DNA from: Mycoplasmopsis columboralis
GTDB lineage: Bacteria > Bacillota_I > Bacilli_A > Mycoplasmatales > Metamycoplasmataceae
Assembly (NCBI RefSeq): GCF_900660675.1
Contig: NZ_LR215039.1
Location: 248,001 to 312,000, forward strand
DNA: 64,000 nt
Direction of reading: 5' to 3'
Shown here in pieces: positions 1 to 9,590 of this stretch; positions within the stretch are counted from its first letter, which is position 1, and each line of letters begins with the position of its first letter. The translations under genes were made by a program, and so were the position numbers. The notes under the pieces were generated by a model that saw nothing but the letters and a program-made list of their open reading frames with translations, did no database searches and was not told the origin of the DNA.

Positions 1-132
1 TATGTTCTTTCAGGAAAAGATTTAGAGGGGAAAAACTTTGACCCTAGAAAACTTTACAAACCTGGTTATGAAGCTATGTGCGAAACAGTTAAAGCAAAAA
101 TTCATGAATTTGGTTCAAATAATAAAGCTTAA
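1..132 (+). CDS. fba: Class II fructose-1,6-bisphosphate aldolase, C-terminal end (partial)
   Basis: Only the last 43 codons are in the window, open from base 1 to TAA at 130-132. The tail contains DPRKLYKPGYEA followed by KIHEFGS, which is the usual end of class II (zinc-dependent) fructose-bisphosphate aldolases, where a KPG or AP motif precedes a short helix ending in FGSA. The enzyme cleaves fructose-1,6-bisphosphate to glyceraldehyde-3-phosphate and dihydroxyacetone phosphate in the cytoplasm. A hairpin terminator follows directly, so this is the end of a transcription unit. The identification rests on a short piece. Confidence 0.8.
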   Translation, partial: YVLSGKDLEGKNFDPRKLYKPGYEAMCETVKAKIHEFGSNNKA

Positions 133-149
133 TAATTAATCAATTATGT

Positions 150-173
150 CACCTTTAAAGGGGTGATTTTTTT
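150..173 (+). terminator. Intrinsic terminator after fba
   Basis: CACCTT and GGGGTG pair around a TAAA loop (two G-U pairs) and are followed by seven T. It lies 18 bases after the fba stop codon. Confidence 0.75.
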
Positions 174-340
174 CTTCTCCATTTTAGTTATAAGTTTTTT
201 TCTCTTCAAATAAAAAATATTTTAGAAAATTTCATATTTTTCCATATTTCTGCAAAATCTTCCACATATTGAATTCTTTTAAGCAATATTTTAAAAAAAT
301 ATCTTTTTTTATTAGATATCCAGTGTGATTATTGTAAAAT
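174..340. other. Intergenic region before the division cluster
   Basis: Very AT-rich stretch without a convincing gene. Near its end TAAAAT (335-340) is a possible -10 element for mraZ; no good -35 is visible. Confidence 0.5.
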
Positions 341-370
341 AATGGTGGATAGTGGGAGGAAGTGGTATGT
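341..370 (+). promoter_or_regulatory. MraZ-box-like triple repeat overlapping the mraZ start
   Basis: Three direct repeats of A(A/G)TGG occur with a 10-base period (AATGG at 341, AGTGG at 351, AGTGG at 361) and run through the ribosome binding site and the ATG at 367. MraZ proteins are known to bind two to four AAGTGG-like direct repeats of 10-base period in front of their own operon. The repeat pattern is seen; autoregulation is inferred. Confidence 0.55.
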
Positions 371-804
371 ACGGACAACACATTCGAACTGTTGATGACA
401 AGAACCGTGTAGTATTACCTCCGGTTTTTAAAGATTATCTAGGAAGTAGTTTTTATATTACTCTTGGGTTTGACAATAACTTTGAATTAAGAAGCGTACA
501 AAACTTTCAAGAATATAACCAAAAACTTCAAAGTAAATCTCAATTTAACTCTAAAGTAAGACATCTTACAAGAATTATTATGAGTAACGTTGTTGAAGTT
601 AACTTAGATAAACAAGGACGCATTTCTTTGCCCAAGTTTATTATTGATAAATTAGCTATCCAAAAAGAAGTTGTTTTTGTAGGAACTGGTTCAATGATTG
701 AACTTTGATCAAAAGAAGGTTTTGAAGCATTCGAAAACCTTTTTGCTGATGGAGATCTTGCAAAACTAGCTGAAGAAATTTCACACATGAAGGATGATGA
801 ATAA
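367..804 (+). CDS. mraZ: Transcriptional regulator MraZ
   Basis: 145 aa, with one UGA read as Trp at 706-708. MraZ is the DNA-binding regulator of the division and cell wall cluster, built from two AbrB-like halves. The N-terminus MYGQHIRTVDDKNRVVLP and the second-half motif DKQGRISLP are the two family repeats (D-x-K-x-R-hydrophobic-x-(L)P). A GTG at 352 would add five residues, but the ATG at 367 gives the family-typical start and has GGGAGGA (354-360) at good spacing. The stop overlaps the start of rsmH, so the two are translationally coupled. First gene of mraZ-rsmH-ftsA-ftsZ. Confidence 0.92.
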
Positions 805-1696
805 ATTACACTATTCAGTTCTTCTCAATGAAACAATTTCTGAACTTAATATAAAAGAAGATGGTATATATGTTGATCTCACATTGGGAATGGGAGGTCA
901 CTCTGAAGCCATTTTACAACGCCTTACTACTGGTAAGTTATATTGTTTTGATAAAGACGATTTTGCACTTGAATACGCAAAAAATCGTCTGATGCAAACA
1001 TCGCCTAACTTTGAATTAATTAAAAGTGATTTCCAGAATATAAAATCAGAATTACTTCAAAGAGGAATAACTCAAGTAGATGGTATTATTGCTGATTTAG
1101 GTATCTCATCTCCTCAGGTAGATAATTCTGAGAGAGGTTTTAGCTACAATAAAGATGCCAAATTAGATATGCGTATGGATCAAACTCAAGCTTTAAGTGC
1201 TTGAGAGGTTGTCAACGAATATGATGAAGCCAAATTAGCCCAAATTCTATGAGAAAACGCTGATGTAAAGCTTCCAAAAAAAGTTGCGAAAGCCATCGTA
1301 GAAAGTCGGCCAATTAACACTACGTTAGAATTAGTTGACATTATTCGCAAAGCATATCCAGCCAAAATAGTGAAAGAAAAAAATCCTTCTAAAGCAGTTT
1401 TTCAAGCTCTTCGCATTGAGGTTAATAACGAGTTACACTCACTTCAAAACATGCTAAGTGATGCGGTTCAATTACTTAAAAATAATGCCGTTTTAGCAAT
1501 AATAACTTTTCACTCTATTGAAGATAAAATCGTAAAGAATTTCTTTAAAACTTTAATTGAAGATAAACTTCCTGCGAAATTACCTGTATTTGTTGAAAAA
1601 CAATACTTTGCCAAACAATTTAAACCTTCAAATAGAGAACTTCAAGAAAACAAGCGCTCAAGAAGCGCCAAATTAAGAGTGTTGTATAAAAAATAA
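794..1696 (+). CDS. rsmH: 16S rRNA (cytosine(1402)-N(4))-methyltransferase RsmH
   Basis: 300 aa, reading through UGA Trp codons at 1202 and 1250. RsmH uses SAM to methylate N4 of C1402 in 16S rRNA. The SAM-binding motif I is seen as VDLTLGMGGHSEAIL near residue 30, then DGIIADLGISSPQVD and RGFSY typical of MraW/RsmH, FQALRIEVNNEL near residue 200, and a C-terminal FHSIEDKIVKNFF plus RSRSAKLRVL. Length matches the family (about 300 aa). It overlaps the mraZ stop; the next gene starts 21 bases later. Confidence 0.95.
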
Positions 1697-1717
1697 TATT
1701 TAGAAAGGAAGGTTGTT

Positions 1718-2932
1718 GTGCAAAAAAGTGTTGGAATTTTTCACCTTAGCAACAAAGCATTATCATTTCAAATGCTTGAGCAAATAAATGGCAATTATTT
1801 GTTTGATGCTAAACAATTTAAGCGCGTTATTATGCCAAGTAATGTGCTTGATATTGAAAATTACCTCAAAGACATTCACAACACCTTAACTACTTTAAAT
1901 AATCAACACCTTAGTTTAAATGTCATCATTGATGACTCAATACTTGAAAGCGTTCAAGTCAAATTAATTAAAACTACTCTTTTAAGTGAAGATATTTCTA
2001 AACTCGATGATGCTTCAGTAGCATTAGAACAGTTAATCACTCAACAAATTGCACAATTTGAAAATGAACAAAGTGTAACTAAAATAGCTACAGCAATCAC
2101 TTATGAATATCTTTTGTATAAGTCTAACAATCAAGTAAAGATTTATCATGAATTCCCAAAGGGAAAAAAATTTACTAAGATAGTCGCCAAAACTTCTTTT
2201 GCCTATCAACCAAAAACATGTAATTACAAACATATTTTGTCGCTTTTCCAAGCTTTACCAAGCGATGAATTGAATGTAATGTTAAGTAGCCAAATTAATT
2301 CAGTAAACTTAAAGGATAATTCTCAAGTCAACTTGTCTGTTCAGGTTAATCAACAAAGTAGCGTGTTAGCTTTAGTTTATAATGGAGCAATTATTAATTA
2401 CAAAAAACTATTAGTGGGTACTGATAATTTAATTTATAAAATTGCCATCGATGAACACATAAGCTTCAACCAAGCACGCAACAAAGTTAAATATTTAACC
2501 AAAATAGATACTTCAACCACAATAGAGGATCAAAATTTAAGCCTTAGTTATTCTCTATTAAAATTCTTTGAAAGCTTTATACAAGAGCAAATGATTGATT
2601 TTGTTGCTCAAAAATACATTGCACCCGAAAAATTAAACACTCTTTCTTTCAGTGGTGAGTTAGATTGAATGAATAATTATTTTGAAAAGATGTCATTTTT
2701 GCCAAGCAAAATTGGTTTTTCTCAAATGTATAAACCACTTTCAAATACCTTAAATCCTCTTGAGAAAACACAAGAACCACTCACATTTAGTGTTTTAAAC
2801 TTTTTAAATACTTTTGTGTGAAAACAAACAAACACTGTAAATACCATTTCAAGTCATTATGACTTACAACATACCAAAAAGCAAAGATTTCTCCTTCTTA
2901 GAGAATTGTTTGCAAACTTAAAATTAGTATAA
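1718..2932 (+). CDS. ftsA: Divergent FtsA-like protein of the division cluster
   Basis: 404 aa from GTG at 1718, preceded by AAGGAAGG. Its position between rsmH and ftsZ is where mollicutes carry ftsA or an unnamed counterpart. Overall similarity to FtsA is weak. The best match is residues about 225-265, where ALVYNGAIINYKKLLVGTDN leads into an alternating helix, resembling the FtsA stretch after the second phosphate motif (GG/GTD, then a helix with the AE-x-x-K pattern). FtsA is an actin-like ATPase that tethers FtsZ to the membrane; no C-terminal amphipathic helix is obvious, although the tail KKQRFLLLRELFANLKLV is basic and hydrophobic. Name based on synteny plus faint similarity. Confidence 0.6.
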
Positions 2933-2943
2933 AAGGAGAAATT

Positions 2944-4536
2944 ATGTACGATGAATTAAGTGCTTCACAAAAGAAAATCGCTGCTTCAAATACCGAAAAC
3001 GAACAAATGATTGACCGTAATACCGCTGGTATTGTGCTCAAAGTTATCGGTGTTGGAGGGGCAGGTAACAACGCAATTCAAATGATGGATAAAGAGCAAT
3101 TCAAAAACGTTGAATTTATCGTTGCCAACACAGATGCTCAAGCGCTCGCATCAAATGACTGTAAAAATAAAATTGCTTTAGGTAAAGATAACCGTGGTTT
3201 AGGTGCTGGTTCTGATCCTGAAGTAGGAGCTAAAGCTGCCAAAGAAAGTTTATCTGAAATTCAAGAAAAAATCGGTGGTGCTGATGTGGTGATCATTGCC
3301 GCTGGACTTGGTGGAGGAACTGGAACTGGAGCTGCTCCTGTGATTGCTGAAGCAGCCAAAAATAATGGTGCCTTAACTATTGCAATTGTTACAACCCCAT
3401 TCTTATATGAGGGTCCTAAAAGAAGAAGATATGCTAAAGAAGGAATCGAAAAACTTTCTAAATTTGTCGATTCATATATTATCTTGTCAAATAATAAATT
3501 AGCTGATAATTACGGAGATGTACCGTTAAATGACACTTTCGAATTATCAAACATTTCCCTTAAAAACATTATTTTAGCTATTCATGATATTTTATACCGT
3601 ATTGGTAGAATTAACATTGATTACGCTGATGTTAGAAAAATTTTAACCGATGGTGGATTAACCATGGTTGGAATTGCTCAAGCAACCGGAAAAGATAGAG
3701 CTGAAAAAGCTGTTGAAAAAGCTTTTGAGCAAAATCTTTACGAAAAACCAATCAATAAAGCATCAAGAATGATCATTAACATTCAAAGTGATAAAAAAGC
3801 TTCACTTTCAGAAGTTCAAAAAGCCATTAGCAAAGCTTACCAAGTTTTTGGGACTTCAATTGATGATGAAGAAGAAGGAATTGATACAATTACTGGACAT
3901 GAAATTGTAGACCTTAAAGATAATGGTGAATTATTTAAAGTCTCAATTATCGTTACTGGAAGTAATGATGAAAATGCCAGAGAATTAAAAGTTCCAACTA
4001 TGCAAAATAATGATGCTATTTCATTTGCACAAGCTCAATTAAACGAACTTCAATATTCAAAAGAACATGAATCTACACAAGTAGAAACTCAAACTCAAAG
4101 CTATTCTCCTGCTTATTCTTGAGACGAAGAACCAGTTGTGGAGCAACCAGTTCAACCTCAAGAAGTTGTTTATGAAAAACCTCAAGTTGAAGTCGTGCAT
4201 GAAGTTGAATATCAACCACTTAAAAGAGAAATACCAGTACAAGAATATAACTACAACAATTACTTTGATGAAGAACCTTCAGACAAACTTCCTGAAGAAC
4301 TCACAAACATTGAAAATGTGTTTGGTGAAACTAGAGAAGCTTCTCATTCAAGCTACTCACAACAACCAAGAACTAACGAATACACCATTTCTGAACGTAC
4401 TTCAGAATACAACGCCGGAGAAACAAGAGAAGTAAATGAATTTCTTTCTTATCAACAGGCAGGTGAACCAGAAAAAAAGTATCAAAATGAGAAATCTTCA
4501 AAAGATTTAAAAAATAATTCAGACGATTGATACTAA
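2944..4536 (+). CDS. ftsZ: Cell division GTPase FtsZ with long C-terminal tail
   Basis: 530 aa. The tubulin-type GTPase core is complete: GVGGAGNNAIQMM near residue 36, the signature GGGTGTGAAP near 121, and the T7-loop NIDYADV near 222. After about residue 320 an unusual 200-residue tail follows, rich in Gln, Glu, Tyr and Pro; typical FtsZ proteins are 350-400 aa. The tail contains a UGA Trp at 4120 and ends in NNSDDWY. It may act as an extended linker to membrane partners in this wall-less cell (inference). AAAAGGAG (2931-2938) is the ribosome binding site, 11 bases after the ftsA-like stop. Last gene of the cluster. Confidence 0.95.
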
Positions 4537-4617
4537 AATTAAGTTGATGTCTTAGAAAACACGATTTTAGTATGTCAAATTATTAATTAAACTTTAATTT
4601 GATTTCAAATTCATTTT

Positions 4618-4649
4618 AAGCTATTTCCTAATTTGGAAGTAGCTTTTTT
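4618..4649 (+). terminator. Intrinsic terminator after ftsZ
   Basis: AAGCTATTTCC and GGAAGTAGCTT form an 11-base-pair stem (one internal mismatch or G-U) with a TAATTT loop, followed by six T. Confidence 0.85.
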
Positions 4650-4673
4650 AATTTCTTCAATTAAACGTTTAAC

Positions 4674-4695
4674 AAAAAAACAACTAGTTAAGTTG
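4674..4695 (-). terminator. Intrinsic terminator of the DpnII-type operon
   Basis: On the minus strand CAACT and AGTTG pair and are followed by seven T (4674-4680). The stem overlaps the stop codon region of the endonuclease gene. Confidence 0.65.
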
Positions 4696-5554
4696 TCTTG
4701 TTTTGCAGTTTTGTGAAAAAACCTTCCTTTAAATCATATAAATTTACTAAATACTTAATGCTTTCATACGAGTCTTTTAAGGCATGCTTAACACTTTCTC
4801 AACCTTTTCCATCGGTAATTCAAATAAATTGCATTGGAGTGGTAGAAAGTTTTTGGTTTATTGCTTTATAACTACGAGCCACTTCATTTAATTTTGATCC
4901 ACCTGAATTGTAAAAATTACATTCAATAGCATAAAGTTTATTGTTTAATTCAACCACAAAATCAAAGCGTTTATCTAAAGCGTTTACTTCTTCTAAGATG
5001 TTTAAGTTGAGATTTCATTTATACTCAATTTCTTTAACACTCATTTGTTGAAAGTATGACACATTTTTGTGCAGTCCTGCTTTTTGAAGTTGTTTTTCAA
5101 CTAATTCCTCCATTAAAATCCCGGTTCGATTCTTTCTTCCGTTGGTATCCATGCCAACTTCAATACCGGTAACAAAATCTTTAATGTTAGTAATTAGCTT
5201 ATTTTCTAAAATTTCAAATAAACCGCTTTTATGCATAAATTCTGAATAATCATCAATGCTCATATTAAATTCACTAAAATCATATACCTTGTTTTCTTCG
5301 TTATCGTTAATGGTGATTTTGGTGTCGCGCTTAGCTAATAAAATTGGTAACACTTTGAGAGTTTCTGGATATTTAATGATAATATCTTTAAAATCTTGTT
5401 CTAAGTCATTACTATTAGATAAAGAATTTAAAATTTCAAGTTGTTCTTTAATTAAATCAACATTCTGAGACACTTTAGGAAAATTTACATAATAGTTTCA
5501 CGAAGCGATAGTTTCTGTGAAAGAGTGAAATCAAGTTTCAAAGTCTTTTTTCAT
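4688..5554 (-). CDS. dpnB: Type II restriction endonuclease, DpnII-like (GATC)
   Basis: 288 aa, the same length as DpnII. The protein begins with FETWFHSFTETIASWNYY and contains VTGIEVGMDTNGRKNRTG near residue 150, both nearly identical in pattern to DpnII, followed by FDFVVELNNKLYAIECNFY (PD-(D/E)XK-type core, D...E-x-N variant) and SGGSKLNEVARSYK. It should cleave unmethylated GATC. The ATG at 5554 is one base after the methylase stop, so the nuclease is translated only after its protecting enzyme. Five UGA Trp codons explain why it looks broken under the standard code. Confidence 0.92.
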
Positions 5555-5555
5555 G

Positions 5556-6596
5556 TTAGTAATTGGTAATAATTACTTCCTCCACAGCTCCACGTTTATC
5601 ACCTTTGGAATTTATCATTCTTTTCGCTTTAACTACTGTAATCTTAAAATCTTTATAAAGTTCATTAATTAATGGTGTGTTGTGATTTGAAAGCATCACT
5701 TTAACACCTTTAGCATTTAATTCTTTATATACTTGAGATAAACGCACTTGCTCTTCAGTTCCAAAACCTTCTTTGTTATAACTTACAAATCCACTTTTAT
5801 TTGGAATTACATCATAAGGAGGATCTAAGTATACAAAGTCATTCGCTTGAGCTTTCTCTAAACACTTGGTGTAATCGCCATTAAATAAACGAACATTAGC
5901 AATTGCAAAATATTTTTGGATTTCTTTGATGTTATCTTCTTCAAAAGTCACAACTTTTTCTTTTTTACCTCACGGAACATTAAAGTATCCTTTGGAATTG
6001 ACTCTATATAAACCATTAAAACAGCTTTTGTTTAAATAAATAAGTCGCGCTCCTTTAATTGGGAGTGAAAGTTTATTAAAGTTAGAATCTTGATCCATAG
6101 ATCTAATTTGGTAATAATATTCTTCAGAGTGTTTTTTCTCGTGTTCTTTAAGCAACTGAAGCATCTTTGTTGTTAACTTTGGATCTTGTAAACATTCATA
6201 AATTGACATTAAATCAGCATTAAAATCATTAATATAAGCTTGTTTTGGATTTAATGCAAAGAGCAAAGCCCCTCCTCCAACAAAAGGCTCAAAATAGTTA
6301 TTAAAATCTTCTGGAAGGTGTTCTTTTAAAGCACTAAGAAGCTGTGTTTTACCCCCGGCTCACTTTACAACTGGCTTAGTATTAAAAGCCGCTTTAAAGG
6401 TAAATAATTGATCCAAAGAAACTTCTAAAGCTTTAGAAATTTTTAAAATTCTCTCTAATGTTAAATTCACTTTCCCAGATTCAATTTTTGAAATTTGAGA
6501 ACGTTCAATTTTCAGAAGCTTTGCAAAATCTTTTTGAGATAAGTTTTGACTTGTTCTAAGTTGTTTAATTTTTTCACCAAGTATTTCTTTTATCAT
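5556..6596 (-). CDS. dpnM: XRE repressor domain fused to Dam-type GATC adenine methyltransferase
   Basis: 346 aa. Residues about 1-65 are an XRE/Cro helix-turn-helix (KIKQLRTSQNLSQKDFAKLL, then RSQISKIESGKVNLTLERI). The rest is a DpnM/Dam-like N6-adenine methyltransferase: WAGGKTQLL at 79-87, FVGGG near 104-108, and catalytic DPPY at 258-261. The two parts are in one frame joined by KAAFNTKPVVKW, with no stop or start between them. The methylase would protect the host from the downstream DpnII-like nuclease; the fused repressor probably senses its own level at the dyad in its promoter (inference). DpnM proteins normally lack this N-terminal domain. Confidence 0.9.
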
Positions 6597-6616
6597 AATA
6601 ATTTAATTATATATTG

Positions 6617-6636
6617 TTGTGCATTATAAAGCACAA
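6617..6636 (-). promoter_or_regulatory. Operator-like dyad over the promoter of the XRE-methylase gene
   Basis: TTGTGC and GCACAA form a 6-8-6 inverted repeat. On the minus strand a TATAAT -10 hexamer sits between the two arms, about 20 bases upstream of the gene. A repressor bound to the dyad would cover the promoter. The natural candidate is the XRE domain of the downstream gene product. Confidence 0.6.
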
Positions 6637-6685
6637 TTATATTTACAAATAAAAACGCATCTTTTATGATGTGAATTTAATTTTG

Positions 6686-9556
6686 TTAAATGTTACTTAT
6701 TTTTTCTTGATTGCTTTCTTCACAATTAAGCACAGCATTAATTATTTTATTTCTTTCTAAAATTATCTTAATATCATTTTTTAGTTTTTCAATAAATTTT
6801 CTTTCCGTTTCTTTCGTTCAATAAATAGATAAAGAAACTTTAGGCCTAGTAATAGCTGTATAAAAGATATTATAGTCTATATTTTTTACAGAATTTTCAT
6901 CTATAAACAAAATTACATTATCTTCTTCTAGTGATTGAGCTTTATGTATGGAAATACAATATTTTAAATTGAAAGGAATTATATTTTTTAATTCATTCGG
7001 GTGATTTTTATAAACCCTAAAACGTATTCCTGACATTCGTTCTTCCTCTAAACTATATATTATTGAAAAATTCTCTCCAGGATTAGTTACAAACGCTTTT
7101 ACTTCAACATCAAATTCAATATATTCTAGTGAAGAATTATCTGTAGAAATTTTTATATCTTTTATAGTTCCTTCAAGATTTGTAAAAATGTTTTTGTCCA
7201 GAAAATCAGAATATTTAAACAAAATAGGATCATTTTTTTTGAATTTATAAATTCCTCAAATAACTTCTCTTTCAGGATTATAAGATTGAGCCATTTTATT
7301 TAAACTGTTTATCCCAAAAAGACCGTTGTAATTAGGTGCTAACAACATAAAATTATTCATATTTTTTAAATTTAAGTTTTCCGGATTTTTTGAAAAATCT
7401 CCTTTTTGAAGTTCTTCTAAAAATGTTTCTAATTTTTTAGAATTTTTTATATCAATTAAAGCATCGGATAATTCTCGTATTCTCTTTAAAAGGTTTGTCT
7501 TGATTCTATGAATATAATTTAATTCTAAAATGTTATTTTTATTATTGGATTTACTTAGCAATTCAAGAACCTTTTCGTGTCAATTTCCTAATTCTATAGA
7601 TTTATTTTGTCTAAAATCTCCAACCAACAATAAGTAGCCAAAATTATTAGTTTCTAGTATACGCCTCATTTCTTTATTAGAAACGCAACTAAATTCATCA
7701 ATTATCATAATATCTGCCTGTTCTGTAAATAGACCTTTTTCAAAATCTTTCAAATACTTATCAATTGTAAGGAATTTGGAGTTTTCAATTTTTATTTTAT
7801 TTTTCAAGTTTCTAACTGCTGTATGTGTTTTAGATAAAAATATTTTTCTTTTATCTGATAATAATTCAGAAATTTTTGAAATTTTCGTAGTTTTTCCTGT
7901 TCCTGCAGGACCATGAATTATTCCTATTGAAGAAAACTGAAAGAGATTTAAAATTTTTTTAACATTATCATCAATATTATTTAAATTAATTTTGTTAATT
8001 ATTTCTTCCCTTAATTTCTTTGTATTTTCTTGATTAATGTTTGAATTTAATTTTTTTATCGTATGTATTATTTTTTCAAGGTCTGTAACATTTTGATTTA
8101 TATAAATATAGTCGTCTTTAATACATAATTTAGAGTCTTCTTTGTGACCAGTTCATAGTAAATTATTATAAATTTCAACAATTTTTTTCAATTCTTCTAA
8201 ATTTAAATCAATATCAGATATTTTCGTTGCGATATATCCTAAATTTTGAGCATTTCAAATAACTTTTTTTGCAATTATTTGGTGTTCTATATTTTTTAAA
8301 TTTATTGAATTTATAAGATCCTGATATTTAGGATTGTGTTTTACTAAAGAGAATGTTAATGGCAGATGTTCAAACGGCAAAGTCTTTTTTGCTAAAAATG
8401 TATTATTTAAAATTTCCTTTTTCGTCTTTCCTATTTGGTTTTTGACTATATGTGGATCTACCATTTTTATTAAATATCTAAGTGTTTGTTCACAAAATTC
8501 TTCTTTTGTGATTATATTTTTTGTTTTAACTAAAGAGTCAGCGAGAAGTTGAATTTCTTTATATGGACTATTTAATAATAAATCAATAAAATCATCTCAT
8601 AAATCGTTATCTTCAACAATAAGTTCAAACAAAGTTTTATAATTTAAATTATAAATTTCTTCTAATTTAAATCCTACTTCTTTAAAAATGTTTAAATTTG
8701 AAATATTTTCATTATGAAAAATTCTTATAAATTCCTTGAAAAAATTTAAAGGAAACTTAAACTCATAATCCGAAATAAACAAAACTTCTTGAACATTATT
8801 GTAAATTTCTAATTTAACCTCTTCAAAATTTATACTTATAGGATAATCATTTTCAATTAATTTATTTGAAAAAGCTATTATGTTATTTTCTTTATCATAA
8901 AAATTTCCAAAAGGATTTAAAATTACTTCATAAAACTTATGATTAGAATACTTTCTCGGTATACAGCGCACAACTTTGTATAAGAATTCGCTTGGAACAA
9001 ATCTTTTATCTTCTATTTCAAAGGTATTTTTAATTTCAGTAGATTTTAAATATTCAGAAATAGCAAAAAGATGTTTTTCCTCTTCCTTAGATTGTTCTAA
9101 ATAAAAACTTATATTTTCAAGAATTTTTAAGCCATAATTTACTTCAGTGTAATTTTGTATTTCTAAAAGATATGAAATATAATCAGAAAGCAACCTCTCA
9201 CTTTGTTCGTTGTTTAAATAATTATGAGAAACAGAATTTTGTAATTTTCAATGGAATTTAAATCATACCTTATATATGGGGTTTTCTGCATTTCTGTTTT
9301 TTGAACATTTATCTTTTATTGATTTAAAATCATCATAAACAAATGGATAATTATACGGATCTTTATTTTCCTTTTTTAATTCCCAAAAGTAAAATATATG
9401 TTCAATAAAAGGTCGCAACTGATCTAATATTATTTTAGCTTCATCGCAAGATTTATTATCATAATTAGTTTTTCAGTTTAAAAAACGACGATCAATAAAT
9501 TCGCTTATTTCTTCAATTTTATGAATAACAGAACTTTTATTTACATTTTGTTTCAT
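6686..9556 (-). CDS. Superfamily 1 DNA helicase with HEPN-like N-terminus
   Basis: 956 aa, continuous when UGA is Trp. The C-terminal half is an SF1 (UvrD/RecD-type) helicase: Walker A HGPAGTGKTTK near residue 548, Walker B IMIIDEFS near 620, LLVGDFRQNKS near 645, and a C-terminal SIHKAQSLE plus FYTAITRPK (motifs V and VI). The N-terminal 530 residues are helical and unassigned; RPFIEH at residues 48-53 fits the R-x4-H signature of HEPN RNases in a helix of the right kind. AAAAGAGG precedes the ATG. It starts 34 bases after the subtilase gene, as the third gene of that operon. Some Trp codons are UGG. A phage-defence role is inferred. Confidence 0.75.
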
Positions 9557-9590
9557 ATAACCTCTTTTGTAATGCATATATTAAGCAAAC

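Noticed and set aside
352-366. GTG start of mraZ at 352
   Set aside because: It lies inside the likely ribosome binding site; ATG 367 gives the family-typical N-terminus.
4136-4435. Alternative-frame open reading frame within the ftsZ tail
   Set aside because: The ftsZ frame continues through the same bases once UGA is read as Trp; the other frame has no family or ribosome binding site.
6686-9556. Helicase read as a decayed pseudogene
   Set aside because: All breaks are UGA; the frame and helicase motifs are continuous from 9556 to 6686.
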